64,000 bases of DNA from Pseudomonas fluorescens (GTDB lineage: Bacteria; Pseudomonadota; Gammaproteobacteria; Pseudomonadales; Pseudomonadaceae), in NCBI RefSeq assembly GCF_902498185.1, contig NZ_CABVIX010000014.1:62001-126000 (forward strand), in the 5' to 3' direction. Each line of letters begins with the position of its first letter. The stretch's first letter is position 1. Position numbers and translations under genes: made by a program. The notes under the pieces are model-generated. The model was not told where the DNA came from. It did not search any database and saw only the letters and a list, made by a program, of their open reading frames with translations. Positions 1 through 11,842 of this stretch are shown here, piece after piece.

Positions 1-46
1 CGCACGAGTTGGTGGTCCCCAGGTCGATACCGATGATTTTGCCCAT
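1..46 (-). CDS. dnaK: DnaK (Hsp70 chaperone), N-terminal 15 codons only
   Basis: The minus strand reads MGKIIGIDLGTTNSC from an ATG at 44-46 and runs off the left edge of the window. This is the invariant Hsp70 N-terminus containing the phosphate-1 loop of the ATPase domain (DLGTT). DnaK is the cytoplasmic ATP-dependent chaperone that works with GrpE and DnaJ. It lies about 100 bp downstream of grpE in the same direction, the usual grpE-dnaK order, so it is probably co-transcribed from the heat-shock promoter upstream of grpE. Confidence 0.95.
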   Translation of the reverse strand, partial: MGKIIGIDLGTTNSC

Positions 47-147
47 GTCTACTCTCCCGAAACTTGAATTTTGTGGCGGCGGCTACCGTGAGCCGCCGCG
101 GCAATACTTGAATGCTTGACAACTAAATGGGGACAGCCAGAAGGATT

Positions 148-702
148 TCAAGCCTTCTCGTCAATCGACGGTTGCGCCACTGCCGGCGCCTTGCTGACCA
201 CGACCATGGCCGGGCGCAGCAGGCGGCCGTTGAGCAGGTAGCCCTTCTGGAACACCTTGAGCACGCTGTTGGGCTCGACGTCGGCGCTTTCCTGCATGGC
301 CATCGCCTGGTGGTGTTCGGCGTTGAACGGCTCGCCGTGCGGATCGACCGCTTCGAGGTTGTAGCGCTTGAGGGTGTCGTGGAACATCTTCAGGGTCAGC
401 TCGATGCCTTCGCGCATCGGCTTGATGTTCTCGTCCTCGGCGCTGGACAGTTCAAGACCGCGCTCCAGGCTGTCGATCACCGGCAGCAGGTCGGCCGAGA
501 ACTTTTCCAGGGCGAACTTGCGCGCCTTGTCCACGTCCTGCTCGGCGCGGCGGCGGATATTCTGCAGGTCGGCAGCGGTACGCAGGGACTGGTCCTGGGC
601 GGCGGCCAGCTGCTCTTCCAGCACCTGTACGCGAGCACCGAGATCTTGAGCACCGGCCTCTTCGGCATTCAGATTCTGTTCATCCAGCTGTTCGTCAGCC
701 AT
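148..702 (-). CDS. grpE: GrpE, nucleotide exchange factor of DnaK
   Basis: The product is 184 aa. An acidic N-terminus (MADEQLDEQNLNAEEAG) is followed by a long predicted helix or coiled coil at roughly residues 25-75. A compact C-terminal domain contains the family pattern LPVIDSLERGLE and ends in VVVSKAP. GrpE dimers release ADP from DnaK. Length and architecture fit the family. A GGAG-rich ribosome site lies just upstream on the minus strand, and a sigma-32 type promoter lies 57-84 bp upstream of the start. dnaK follows. Confidence 0.95.
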   Translation of the reverse strand: MADEQLDEQNLNAEEAGAQDLGARVQVLEEQLAAAQDQSLRTAADLQNIRRRAEQDVDKARKFALEKFSADLLPVIDSLERGLELSSAEDENIKPMREGIELTLKMFHDTLKRYNLEAVDPHGEPFNAEHHQAMAMQESADVEPNSVLKVFQKGYLLNGRLLRPAMVVVSKAPAVAQPSIDEKA

Positions 703-758
703 GGGTCTCTCCTCCGAAATTCAGGGTTCGCGAGCCATGCTCGCCTTGTCTGCGGGCT

Positions 759-786
759 ATATGGGGGCGCAAATGGAGGCTTCAAG
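759..786 (-). promoter_or_regulatory. Sigma-32 (RpoH) heat-shock promoter of grpE-dnaK
   Basis: On the minus strand CTTGAAG (780-786) is followed after 13 nt by CCCCATAT (759-766). This closely matches the RpoH consensus CTTGAAA-N11-16-CCCCATNT. It lies directly upstream of grpE in the correct orientation. Confidence 0.85.
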
Positions 787-875
787 GGGCACCAGTACTT
801 TCCATGGGGTCATTTTTGCTTGCATCGCCAAGCACCCGACTGTCGCAAGGGGCATTGTCAGGCAAATCGAAAACA

Positions 876-891
876 CTGTATAAATAACCAG
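876..891 (+). promoter_or_regulatory. LexA (SOS) box upstream of recN
   Basis: The sequence CTG-TATAAATAAC-CAG (CTG N10 CAG with an AT-rich core) fits the gamma-proteobacterial LexA operator. It lies 25 bp upstream of the recN ATG, as expected for this SOS gene. Confidence 0.8.
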
Positions 892-915
892 ACCTGACCT
901 TTCGGGAGCCGCCCC

Positions 916-2589
916 ATGCTGGTGCACCTGTCCGTACACAACTACGCAATTGTCGAACACCTCGACCTCGAACTCGCTCGCGGGATGAGCGTCATCACCG
1001 GCGAGACCGGGGCCGGCAAATCGATCATGCTCGATGCCCTGGGCCTTGCCCTGGGCGACCGTGCCGACAGCGGCGTGGTGCGCCCGGGTGCCGACAAGGC
1101 GGATATCCTCGCTACCTTCGACCTGGCCGATATCCCCGAGGCACGCAGCTGGCTCGCCGAGCGCGACCTTGAAAGCGACAGCCCATGCATCCTGCGCCGG
1201 GTGATCACCGCCGAAGGGCGCAGCCGCGGCTACATCAATGGCACGCCCTGCACCCTGGGCGACCTCAAGGCCATGGGCGAGCTGCTGATCGACATCCACA
1301 GCCAGCACGAACACCAGTCGCTGCTCAAGACCGACACCCACCGGCGCCTGCTCGACGAGTACGCCGGCGCCAGCGATCTTGCCCGGCAGGTGCAACTGGC
1401 CGCCCAGCGCTGGCGGCAGACCCGCGTGGAGCTCGAGCGCCTGTCCAATTCGGGTGACGAGCAGCGCGCCCGTCACCAGCTGCTGAGCTATCAGCTCGAA
1501 GAGCTCGACAACCTGGGCCTGGGCGAGAACGAGCTCGAGCAACTGGAGCAGGAGCACAAGAGCCTGACCAACGCGGAGGCACTGTTCGGCATCTGCCGGC
1601 AGGTGATCGACCAGTGCAGCGAAAGCGACTCGGGCAACGTGCTCAATGCCTTGACGGCCAGCCTGCATCGCCTGACCGCGGTGGCGAGCGCGCCCAAGGC
1701 ACTGGGCGAGGCCGCCAACATGATTGCCAGCGCGCAGATCCAGGTCGAAGAGGCCGTGGGTGAGCTCAACCGCTTCCTGGACAATTTCGACGCCGACCCG
1801 ATGCGCCTGCAGGCCCTGGAAGAGCGCCTCGACACTATCTATACCCTGGCGCGCAAGCATCGGGTGCACCCGACCGAGTTGCCGCACCTGCAGCAACGCC
1901 TGATGGAAGAGATCGAGGGCCTCAACGCCAGCGATGAGTCCGTCGAGCGACTGGCCGAAGAGTTGAAGTCTTTCGCCAAGCATTATCAGGTCAAGGCCCA
2001 GGAGCTCAGCGCACTGCGCCGGCAGGCGGCGAAGCAGCTGGCGAGCGCCGTGGAAGTCGAGATCCAGCGCCTGGGCATGCCCGGCGGGCGGTTCTGCATC
2101 GAGCTCAATCCGATCACCAGCAACGAGCTCTCGCCCTTCGGCCTTGAAGTAGTCGAGTTGCTGGTCAGTGCCAACCCCGGCCTGCCATTGAAAGGCCTGG
2201 CCAAAGTCGCGTCCGGCGGCGAGCTGTCGCGTATCAGCCTGGCGATCCAGGTAATCACCGCGCAGACCTCGCGCATCCCGACCCTGGTCTTCGATGAAGT
2301 CGACGTGGGTATCGGCGGTCCGACCGCAGAGATCGTCGGCCAGCTGCTGCGCCGTCTCGGCGAACGAGGACAAGTGCTGACCGTGACGCACTTGCCACAG
2401 GTCGCCGCGCAAGGTCACCACCACCTGTTCGTGCACAAGGTGCGCAACAGCGACACCACTCACACCGCCGTGGCCAACCTGGGCAAGCGCGAGCGCGTCG
2501 AGGAAGTTGCGCGGATGCTGGGCGGTATCGACCTCACCAAGGAATCGCTGGCGCATGCCCGCAAGATGGTGGTGACCAGCAAGGCCTGA
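916..2589 (+). CDS. recN: DNA repair protein RecN
   Basis: This is a 557-aa SMC-like ATPase for double-strand-break repair. The Walker A motif GETGAGKS is at residues 29-36. A long coiled-coil arm spans roughly 150-380 and is rich in Glu/Leu/Gln. The ABC signature SGGELSR and the Walker B motif VFDEVDVGIGG are in the C-terminal quarter, followed by the TVTHLPQVAA switch region. The length is typical of RecN. The ATG is preceded by GGGAG, and a LexA box lies just upstream, consistent with SOS induction. The gene is divergent from grpE. Confidence 0.97.
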   Translation: MLVHLSVHNYAIVEHLDLELARGMSVITGETGAGKSIMLDALGLALGDRADSGVVRPGADKADILATFDLADIPEARSWLAERDLESDSPCILRRVITAEGRSRGYINGTPCTLGDLKAMGELLIDIHSQHEHQSLLKTDTHRRLLDEYAGASDLARQVQLAAQRWRQTRVELERLSNSGDEQRARHQLLSYQLEELDNLGLGENELEQLEQEHKSLTNAEALFGICRQVIDQCSESDSGNVLNALTASLHRLTAVASAPKALGEAANMIASAQIQVEEAVGELNRFLDNFDADPMRLQALEERLDTIYTLARKHRVHPTELPHLQQRLMEEIEGLNASDESVERLAEELKSFAKHYQVKAQELSALRRQAAKQLASAVEVEIQRLGMPGGRFCIELNPITSNELSPFGLEVVELLVSANPGLPLKGLAKVASGGELSRISLAIQVITAQTSRIPTLVFDEVDVGIGGPTAEIVGQLLRRLGERGQVLTVTHLPQVAAQGHHHLFVHKVRNSDTTHTAVANLGKRERVEEVARMLGGIDLTKESLAHARKMVVTSKA

Positions 2590-2600
2590 GCTGCGCCAGA

Positions 2601-2637
2601 ACGCATAAAGGCGGCCCGGAGGCCGCCTTTATGCGTT
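2601..2637. terminator. Bidirectional terminator between recN and fur
   Basis: A perfect 16-bp inverted repeat (acgcataaaggcggcc / ggccgcctttatgcgt) with a 4-nt loop lies in the short gap between the convergent ends of recN and fur. Confidence 0.75.
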
Positions 2638-2655
2638 TAAGTGACGAGTAAATCG

Positions 2656-3060
2656 TTACTTTTTCTTGCGTACATACAGGACCAGATTGTGGTCCACCAG
2701 CTCGAAGCCGTGCTCGGCCACGATCTCCTTTTGGCGCCGCTCGATTTCAGCATCCATGAATTCGATTACTTCGCTGGTTTCCACGTCGACCATATGGTCA
2801 TGGTGTCCACCGTCGGACAGCTCGAAGACCGCATGACCGCCGTCGAAGTTGTGGCGAACCACCAGACCCGCTGCTTCAAACTGGGTCAGTACGCGGTAGA
2901 CGGTCGCCAGACCGACGTCTTCGCCAGCTTCCATCAGCGCCTTGTAAACGTCTTCGGCACTCATGTGACGCTGCTCGGTAGAGTCGAGCATCTGTAGAAT
3001 CTTGACTCGAGGCAGGGTCACCTTGAGACCGGCTTTGCGTAATTCGCTATTTTCAACCAT
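2656..3060 (-). CDS. fur: Ferric uptake regulator Fur
   Basis: The product is 134 aa starting MVENSELRKAGLKVTLPR. An N-terminal winged helix contains the family segment GLATVYRVLTQFEAAGLV. The metal-binding and dimerisation region has the motif GGHHDHMVD followed by FMDAEIERRQ. No cysteine is present, as is usual for pseudomonad Fur, which lacks the CxxC zinc site of the E. coli protein. An in-frame extension upstream of 3060 exists, but the chosen ATG matches the family N-terminus. The gene is divergent from bamE, as in other Pseudomonas. Confidence 0.95.
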   Translation of the reverse strand: MVENSELRKAGLKVTLPRVKILQMLDSTEQRHMSAEDVYKALMEAGEDVGLATVYRVLTQFEAAGLVVRHNFDGGHAVFELSDGGHHDHMVDVETSEVIEFMDAEIERRQKEIVAEHGFELVDHNLVLYVRKKK

Positions 3061-3157
3061 GGTCAGCTTTCTCGCCGATGCTGCTTCGCAGCTTCTCTGA
3101 ATACGGGTATGATCGGGGTTTACGTTGTCCAGCCAAGATAGTGGAAGTCGCCCACCG

Positions 3158-3682
3158 ATGCAAAACACCAAGCTCTTGCTAACCAGCCTCACCTTCGTGG
3201 GACTGCTCGCACTCGCCGGTTGCTCGTTTCCCGGGGTTTACAAAATCGACATCCAGCAGGGCAATGTCGTTACACAAGACATGATAGACCAATTGCGCCC
3301 TGGAATGACCCGTCGGCAAGTAAGGTTTATCATGGGTAACCCCCTGATTCAGGATACCTTCGATACCAATCGCTGGGATTATCTCTACACCCTGCAGCCT
3401 GGTGGCGGCCAACGCCAGCAGGAGCGCATGAGCGTGATCTTCAACGACAACGACCAACTGGCCAGCCTGTCCGGCGACTTCATGCCAGGTGTCAGCCGCG
3501 ACCAGGAAATCCTGGGTGGCAGCGGCGATACCACGGTCACCCCGGGCACCACGCCTGCCCAGCAGCCTGCTGAAGCTCCAGCCAAGCCCGGTTCGGCGGA
3601 AGAATCGATCCAGCGCGATATCGACACCATCGAATCGATTCCGGTGCCGACTCCAGCCCCGCTGGAAACCTCGCCGCAATAA
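3158..3682 (+). CDS. bamE: BamE (SmpA/OmlA) lipoprotein of the outer-membrane assembly machinery
   Basis: This is a 174-aa lipoprotein. The signal peptide MQNTKLLLTSLTFVGLLALAG is followed by a lipobox ending in LAGC, then the SmpA/OmlA domain with the motif QLRPGMTRRQVRFIMGNP. The C-terminus is a Pro/Ala/Thr-rich, low-complexity tail from about residue 125. BamE is a subunit of the BAM complex that folds beta-barrel proteins into the outer membrane. The start was set by the signal peptide; an earlier in-frame start at 3125 lacks support. The gene is divergent from fur. Confidence 0.93.
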   Translation: MQNTKLLLTSLTFVGLLALAGCSFPGVYKIDIQQGNVVTQDMIDQLRPGMTRRQVRFIMGNPLIQDTFDTNRWDYLYTLQPGGGQRQQERMSVIFNDNDQLASLSGDFMPGVSRDQEILGGSGDTTVTPGTTPAQQPAEAPAKPGSAEESIQRDIDTIESIPVPTPAPLETSPQ

Positions 3683-3699
3683 GTACGGCGCAGCAATGA

Positions 3700-3729
3700 A
3701 AAAAGCCCGGATCGTCTCCGGGCTTTTTT
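3700..3729. terminator. Rho-independent terminator of bamE
   Basis: The stem aaaaagcccgg / ccgggcttttt with a 7-nt loop and a T-run lies 18 bp after the bamE stop. Its A-rich left arm would also serve the convergent ratA-like gene. Confidence 0.85.
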
Positions 3730-3748
3730 GTGCCTGCCTGCTATCGCT

Positions 3749-4183
3749 TCAGGAATACAGCTGCTTGGCGCGCTGGCAAAACGCATCGACCAAGGTGTTG
3801 GCCGCCTGGTTGAACAGCGGTCCCAAGGTGGCGCGCACCAGCGGGCCTGCGTAGTCGAACGACAAGTCGAGACTGATCTTGCAGGCCTTCTCGCCCAGCG
3901 GCTTGAACACCCAGACGCCGTGCAACTGGCTGAACGGCCCTTCGACAAGATTCATCTCGATGGACTGCCCCGGCACCAGCACATTGCTCGTCACGAAGTG
4001 CTGACTGATGCCCCCCTTGGCCACCTCAAGCTTGGCGCGCATGGCCGTGTCGCTGGCCTCCAGCACCGTCGACGCCGAGCACCAGGGCAAGAATTCCGGG
4101 TAGCTGGCCACATCGTTGACCAGGTCGTAGAGCGCCTGGGCGGGGTACGGCAGCAGGGCGGAACGTTGAATATGGGTAGTCAT
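3749..4183 (-). CDS. RatA/PasT-like START-fold protein
   Basis: The product is 144 aa, starting MTTHIQRSALLPYPAQALYDLV with the family motif SYPEFLPWCSAS and ending FCQRAKQLYS. It belongs to the RatA/Coq10 START superfamily (polyketide cyclase-like). In E. coli, RatA has been reported to interfere with ribosome subunit association; the fold is also linked to ubiquinone binding. The gene is divergent from smpB, the usual arrangement. Which role applies here cannot be told from sequence. Confidence 0.9.
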   Translation of the reverse strand: MTTHIQRSALLPYPAQALYDLVNDVASYPEFLPWCSASTVLEASDTAMRAKLEVAKGGISQHFVTSNVLVPGQSIEMNLVEGPFSQLHGVWVFKPLGEKACKISLDLSFDYAGPLVRATLGPLFNQAANTLVDAFCQRAKQLYS

Positions 4184-4322
4184 CCAGGCGTCACTTCCAA
4201 AGCTGGGAACAAAAGATAGAACTCAAGACAGCCCCGGCATTGTCCGGGAATCGTTGCGAAGGCTCAAGCACACCGCTACCCCGTAGCCGACAGCGCGGGA
4301 GACTGCTTATAATGCTGCCCCT

Positions 4323-4805
4323 ATGGCTAAACAAAAGAAACATCCGACCGGGACCATCGCGCAGAACAAGAAAGCGCGACACGATTACTTCATCGAACAC
4401 AAGTTCGAGGCCGGGCTGGTCCTGTCCGGTTGGGAAGTAAAGAGCCTGCGTGCCGGCAAGGCCCACCTGACTGACAGCTACGTGCTGCTCAAGGACGGGG
4501 AAGCCTGGCTGATGGGCAGTCATATCGCTCCGCTGACAGCCGCCAGCACCCACGTCATTGCCGACCCGATACGCACGCGCAAGCTGCTGTTGAACCGGCG
4601 TGAACTGGAGCGCCTGGAATCCTCGGTGCAGCAGAAAGGCTACACCGCCGTGGCCTTGTCGATTTACTGGAGCAAGCACCTGATCAAGTGCGAGATTGCC
4701 CTGGGCAAGGGCAAGAAGGAGTACGACAAGCGCGAGACGCTGAAAGAGCGCGACTCCAATCGCGAGCTGCAGCGTGCGGTGCGGAGCAAGGGCAAGGACG
4801 ACTGA
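4323..4805 (+). CDS. smpB: SsrA-binding protein SmpB
   Basis: The product is 160 aa. The conserved core includes NKKARHDYFIEHKFEAG, LSGWEVKSLR, SYVLLKDGE and a basic C-terminal tail ending RAVRSKGKDD. SmpB binds tmRNA and delivers it to stalled ribosomes. Its RNA partner ssrA is encoded about 7.5 kb downstream at 12344-12735. The length is typical. Confidence 0.96.
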   Translation: MAKQKKHPTGTIAQNKKARHDYFIEHKFEAGLVLSGWEVKSLRAGKAHLTDSYVLLKDGEAWLMGSHIAPLTAASTHVIADPIRTRKLLLNRRELERLESSVQQKGYTAVALSIYWSKHLIKCEIALGKGKKEYDKRETLKERDSNRELQRAVRSKGKDD

Positions 4806-4861
4806 CGGTATCTCGGGGCCTAACCACTGGGAAAGGCTCTAGCTGCGAAGAAGTTGACCCG

Positions 4862-4911
4862 GCGCCTGGCACCGGCTGCGCCGGTATTCGCGGCTGAAGT
4901 TGCTCCCACAG
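4862..4911. repeat. Degenerate REP-type palindrome
   Basis: The segment holds ccggctgcgccgg, ttcgcggctgaagttgctcccac and flanks typical of P. putida REP elements, but it is degraded. The rest of the gap between smpB and lldR shows no gene. Confidence 0.5.
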
Positions 4912-5048
4912 CTTGATCGGCATTGATTCCCAAGACAGAGCCAACTTCCCACAGATTCGGCGCTGATCCCTAGGACGCAGTCCAACCTGTGGCTTGCCAG
5001 CGAGGCCGGACCTGACACCGCAAGATCATGGCCCGGCTTACAATCTCC

Positions 5049-5819
5049 TCACCGCCCGCTGCGGCGCTCTGCCCGCGCTACGCGCTGGGCTTCTTCCTGC
5101 GCCTCTTCCAGCACCTCCTGCACATACAGGATATGCCGGCTGGAAATCTCCCTCGCCTCCTCCGCCCGCCCTTCCACGATCGCCTGATACAACGCCCGGT
5201 GCTGACTGATCAGCATGTCCCGGGTCTCGGCACGCTGCTGGTACATGCCACCAATATTGGTCACCACGTTGCGCTTGAGCAAATCGAACAACCCACGGAT
5301 CGTGTGCAGCAACACAGCGTTATGACTCGCCTCGGCAATCGCCAGGTGAAAACGCGCATCCGCCACCCCCTCCTCCGCACGGCTGACTTCATCCGCACGC
5401 GCATAACAATCCTGCAACGCATCAAACGCCACCTTCAGCCGCTCGCGATCAGGCTCTGTAGCACGCATCGCCGCATAGTAGGCGCATGACGCCTCCAGCG
5501 TATGACGAAACTCGAGCAGGTCATGCTGGGCCCCCGGATTGTGCTCGAGCAGCTGCAACAGCGGATCGCTGAAGGTCGACCCCAGCGCCTCCGCCACATA
5601 GTTGCCGCCGCCCTGGCGACTCACCAGCAAACCCTTGGCAACCAACCTCTGGATTGCCTCGCGCAACGACGGCCGTGACACACCGAACTGCTCGGCCAAG
5701 GCGCGCTCCGCCGGCAAGCGCTGGCCCGACGTCAACGTCCCTTCGAGAATCATCCCCTCCAGCCGATCAACGATGTCGTCGGACAGTCGACGCTGGCGGA
5801 CCTGATCAAAAACCATCAC
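5049..5819 (-). CDS. lldR: LldR-type GntR (FadR subfamily) regulator of lactate use
   Basis: The product is 256 aa. The N-terminal winged helix covers about 8-75, with the GntR pattern LPAERALAEQFGVSRPSLREAI. The all-helical FCD ligand domain follows, with RHTLEASCAYYAA and the metal-binding residues DARFHLAIAEASHN and a later QHRALYQAI. The C-terminus is Arg/Glu-rich. The gene is divergent from lldP-lldD-dld, and a TNGTNNNACNA palindrome sits in the shared intergenic region. The inferred role is repression of the lactate operon, relieved by lactate. Confidence 0.88.
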   Translation of the reverse strand: MMVFDQVRQRRLSDDIVDRLEGMILEGTLTSGQRLPAERALAEQFGVSRPSLREAIQRLVAKGLLVSRQGGGNYVAEALGSTFSDPLLQLLEHNPGAQHDLLEFRHTLEASCAYYAAMRATEPDRERLKVAFDALQDCYARADEVSRAEEGVADARFHLAIAEASHNAVLLHTIRGLFDLLKRNVVTNIGGMYQQRAETRDMLISQHRALYQAIVEGRAEEAREISSRHILYVQEVLEEAQEEAQRVARAERRSGR

Positions 5820-5960
5820 ATGCTCTCCACATTCCCGGGCGTTCGGGGGCGCCTATTCTGGCCTATCCATCGCCCGCCCACACCCACCCGTTGGGGATTT
5901 ATCACGCCACTCGGCCCCTGCCTTCCGTCGGCCTTCGACCAAAGTTTTGCATAGGACAAA

Positions 5961-5988
5961 TTGACACACCCTTCACGACCCTTTTAAC
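5961..5988 (+). promoter_or_regulatory. Putative sigma-70 promoter of lldPD-dld
   Basis: A perfect -35 TTGACA (5961-5966) is followed after 16 nt by TTTAAC (5983-5988). The predicted start lies just upstream of the LldR operator at 6008-6024. Confidence 0.55.
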
Positions 5989-6007
5989 CTAGCCACCAGA
6001 CATTGTA

Positions 6008-6024
6008 AATTGGTATTACCAATT
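6008..6024. promoter_or_regulatory. LldR operator palindrome
   Basis: The perfect 17-bp palindrome AATTGGTATTACCAATT contains the GntR/FadR-subfamily core TGGTATTACCA (TNGTNNNACNA). It sits 46 bp upstream of lldP and just downstream of the predicted promoter, a placement that would block transcription. Confidence 0.8.
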
Positions 6025-6069
6025 ATCCAGTGCCAGCGCATGACCAACAACAATTAGGGGCCACCCCAT

Positions 6070-7737
6070 ATGCAAACTTGGCAACAACTCTACAGCCCGC
6101 TTGGAAGTCTCGGCCTGTCCGCCATGGCGGCGGTCATCCCTATCGTCTTCTTCTTTTTCGCGCTTGCCGTGTTTCGCCTGAAGGGGCATGTCGCTGGCAG
6201 CATCACGCTTGCACTGTCGATCCTGGTGGCGATCTTTGCCTTCCAGATGCCTGCCGACATGGCACTCGCCGCGGCCGGCTACGGCTTTGCCTACGGCCTG
6301 TGGCCGATCGCCTGGATCATCGTTGCCGCTGTATTCCTCTACAAGCTCACGGTCAAGAGTGGCCAGTTCGAAGTGATCCGCAGCTCCGTGCTGTCGATCA
6401 CCGATGACCAGCGCCTGCAAGTCCTGCTGATCGGCTTCTGCTTTGGCGCGTTCCTCGAAGGCGCGGCCGGTTTCGGTGCGCCCGTGGCAATCACCGCCGC
6501 GCTGCTGGTAGGCCTGGGCTTCAATCCCCTGTACGCCGCCGGCCTGTGCCTGATCGCCAACACCGCCCCGGTAGCGTTCGGTGCACTGGGCATCCCGATC
6601 ATCGTCGCTGGCCAGGTCACCGGCATCGACGCGTTCAAGATCGGCGCCATGACCGGCCGCCAGCTGCCGCTGCTGTCGCTGTTCGTGCCGTTCTGGCTGG
6701 TGTTCATGATGGACGGCCTGCGCGGTGTCCGCGAAACCTGGCCCGCCGCGCTGGTCGCCGGCCTGAGCTTTGCCGTCACCCAGTACTTCACCTCCAACTT
6801 CATCGGCCCGGAACTGCCGGACATCACCTCGGCACTGGCCAGCCTCATCTCGCTGACCCTGTTCCTCAAGGTCTGGCAGCCCAAGCGCTCGTTCGCAGGC
6901 GCCAAGGGCAGTGTCGGCGCGGCCGTGGTCAGCGGCGGTGGCAGCCAGCCTTCGCCGTACAGCATCGGTGAAATCTTCAAGGCCTGGTCGCCGTTCCTGA
7001 TCCTCACCGTGCTGGTGACCATCTGGACGCTCAAGCCGTTCAAGGCCGCGTTCGCTGCAGGCGGCTCGATGTACAGCTGGGTGTTCAACTTCGCCATCCC
7101 GCACCTGGACCAGCTGGTGATCAAGACCGCGCCGATCGTCGCCACCCCGACGGCCATCCCGGCAGTGTTCAAGCTCGACCCGATCTCCGCTACCGGCACG
7201 GCAATCTTCCTCTCGGCCGTGATCTCCATGCTGGTACTGAAGATCAACTTCAAAACTGGTCTGACCACTTTGCGCGAGACCTTCTACGAGCTGCGCTGGC
7301 CGATCCTGTCGATCGGCATGGTGCTGGCCTTCGCCTTCGTCACCAACTATTCGGGCATGTCCTCGACCATGGCCCTGGTCCTGGCCGGCACCGGCGCCGC
7401 GTTCCCGTTCTTCTCGCCGTTCCTCGGCTGGCTGGGCGTGTTCCTGACCGGTTCCGATACCTCGTCCAATGCCCTGTTCAGCTCGCTGCAAGCCACCACC
7501 GCCCACCAGATCGGCGTCAACGACACCCTGCTGGTAGCTGCCAACACCAGCGGTGGCGTGACCGGCAAGATGATCTCGCCGCAATCGATCGCCGTGGCCT
7601 GCGCCGCCACCGGCCTGGTCGGCAAGGAATCGGACCTGTTCCGCTTCACCCTCAAGCACAGCCTGTTCTTCGCCACCATCGTCGGCCTGATCACCCTGAT
7701 CCAGGCTTACTGGCTGACCGGCATGCTGGTTCACTAG
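6070..7737 (+). CDS. lldP: L-lactate permease LldP
   Basis: This is a 555-aa polytopic inner-membrane protein with about 12-14 hydrophobic segments. Family motifs include CFGAFLEGAAGFGAPVAI, NTAPVAFGALGIPI, GSDTSSNALFSSLQ and GGVTGKMISPQSIAVACAA. It takes up lactate (and possibly glycolate) by proton symport. It is the first gene of the lactate operon, with lldD 67 bp downstream and the LldR operator upstream. Confidence 0.95.
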   Translation: MQTWQQLYSPLGSLGLSAMAAVIPIVFFFFALAVFRLKGHVAGSITLALSILVAIFAFQMPADMALAAAGYGFAYGLWPIAWIIVAAVFLYKLTVKSGQFEVIRSSVLSITDDQRLQVLLIGFCFGAFLEGAAGFGAPVAITAALLVGLGFNPLYAAGLCLIANTAPVAFGALGIPIIVAGQVTGIDAFKIGAMTGRQLPLLSLFVPFWLVFMMDGLRGVRETWPAALVAGLSFAVTQYFTSNFIGPELPDITSALASLISLTLFLKVWQPKRSFAGAKGSVGAAVVSGGGSQPSPYSIGEIFKAWSPFLILTVLVTIWTLKPFKAAFAAGGSMYSWVFNFAIPHLDQLVIKTAPIVATPTAIPAVFKLDPISATGTAIFLSAVISMLVLKINFKTGLTTLRETFYELRWPILSIGMVLAFAFVTNYSGMSSTMALVLAGTGAAFPFFSPFLGWLGVFLTGSDTSSNALFSSLQATTAHQIGVNDTLLVAANTSGGVTGKMISPQSIAVACAATGLVGKESDLFRFTLKHSLFFATIVGLITLIQAYWLTGMLVH

Positions 7738-7804
7738 AGTGACAGAGGCCGGGCGCGATTCGGCGCGCCCGGCAGCCGCCCTTCAACTCACGCTGCGAGA
7801 ACTC

Positions 7805-8950
7805 ATGATCATTTCCGCCTCTACCGACTACCGCACCGCAGCCGAGCGCAAGCTGCCGCCCTTCCTGTTCCACTACCTCGACGGCGGTGCCTACGCCGAG
7901 TACACGCTGCGCCACAACGTCGAAGACCTGGCCAGCATCGCCCTGCGCCAGCGCGTGCTGAGGAACATGTCCGAGCTGAGCCTCGAGACCCAGCTGTTCG
8001 ACGAGACCCTGAGCATGCCAGTGGCCCTGGCCCCGGTCGGCCTGTGCGGCATGTACGCCCGCCGCGGCGAGATCCAGGCCGCCCGCGCGGCCGCCAGCAA
8101 GGGTATTCCGTTCACCTTGTCGACGGTGTCGGTGTGCGCCATCGAGGAAGTCGCCCCGGCGATCGACCGGCCCATGTGGTTCCAGCTGTACGTGCTCAAG
8201 GACCGCGGTTTCATGCGCAACGCCCTGGAGCGCGCCAAGGCCGCGGGCGTGAAAACCCTGGTGTTCACCGTGGACATGCCGGTGCCCGGCGCCCGCTACC
8301 GCGACGCCCACTCAGGCATGAGCGGCGCCAACGGACCACTGCGCCGGGCCTGGCAGGCCGTGACCCATCCCCAGTGGGCCTGGGACGTCGGCGTCCACGG
8401 CAGGCCCCACGACCTGGGCAACATCTCCACCTACCGCGGCAACCCCACGGGCCTGGCCGACTACATCGGCTGGCTGGGCGCCAACTTCGACCCATCGATT
8501 TCCTGGAAGGACCTGGAATGGATCCGTGACTTCTGGGACGGCCCGATGGTGATCAAGGGCATCCTCGACGCCGAGGACGCCCGCGACGCAGTCAGGTTCG
8601 GCGCCGACGGCATCGTCGTCTCCAACCACGGCGGCCGCCAGCTCGACGGTGTGCTGTCCAGCGCCCGCGCCCTGCCGGCGATCGCCGACGCGGTCAAGGG
8701 CGACATCAAGATCCTCGCCGACTCGGGCATCCGCAGCGGCCTGGATGTGGTCCGCATGATCGCCCTGGGCGCCGACACCGTGCTGATCGGTCGCGCCTTC
8801 ATCTATGCCCTTGCCACCGCTGGCGAAGCCGGCGTGAAAAACCTGCTGGACCTGTTCGAGAAGGAAATGCGCGTGGCCATGGTGCTCACCGGCGCCAAGT
8901 CGATCAGCGAGATCACCCGCGATTCACTGGTGCGCGAGCTGGGCGCCTGA
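7805..8950 (+). CDS. lldD: L-lactate dehydrogenase (FMN, quinone-linked) LldD
   Basis: The product is 381 aa, starting MIISASTDYRTAAERKLPPFLF. It is an alpha-hydroxyacid oxidase TIM barrel with LAPVGLCGMYARRGEIQAARAA, FQLYVLKDRGF, the FMN-binding lysine in VIKGIL, and the catalytic His/Arg segment SNHGGRQLDG. It oxidises L-lactate to pyruvate at the membrane and passes electrons to quinone. The frame is open back to 7739, but the ATG at 7805 gives the usual 381-aa length and the conserved N-terminus. It is the second gene of the operon. Confidence 0.95.
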   Translation: MIISASTDYRTAAERKLPPFLFHYLDGGAYAEYTLRHNVEDLASIALRQRVLRNMSELSLETQLFDETLSMPVALAPVGLCGMYARRGEIQAARAAASKGIPFTLSTVSVCAIEEVAPAIDRPMWFQLYVLKDRGFMRNALERAKAAGVKTLVFTVDMPVPGARYRDAHSGMSGANGPLRRAWQAVTHPQWAWDVGVHGRPHDLGNISTYRGNPTGLADYIGWLGANFDPSISWKDLEWIRDFWDGPMVIKGILDAEDARDAVRFGADGIVVSNHGGRQLDGVLSSARALPAIADAVKGDIKILADSGIRSGLDVVRMIALGADTVLIGRAFIYALATAGEAGVKNLLDLFEKEMRVAMVLTGAKSISEITRDSLVRELGA

Positions 8951-9031
8951 TAGCGCACCCGCCCCCACTACCAAGCCTGATTACGCAGGGCACGCGGCGC
9001 GCCAGACGCCACGGCCCTGCGAGGAGATTGC

Positions 9032-11842
<2,811 letters not shown>

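Noticed and set aside
757..2556. 599-codon open frame on the minus strand opposite recN
   Set aside because: It is a GC-rich antisense shadow of recN with His/Gln/Leu-biased content, no ribosome site and no family motifs.
6016..7734. 572-codon minus-strand open frame opposite lldP
   Set aside because: It is a shadow of lldP; no motifs and biased composition.
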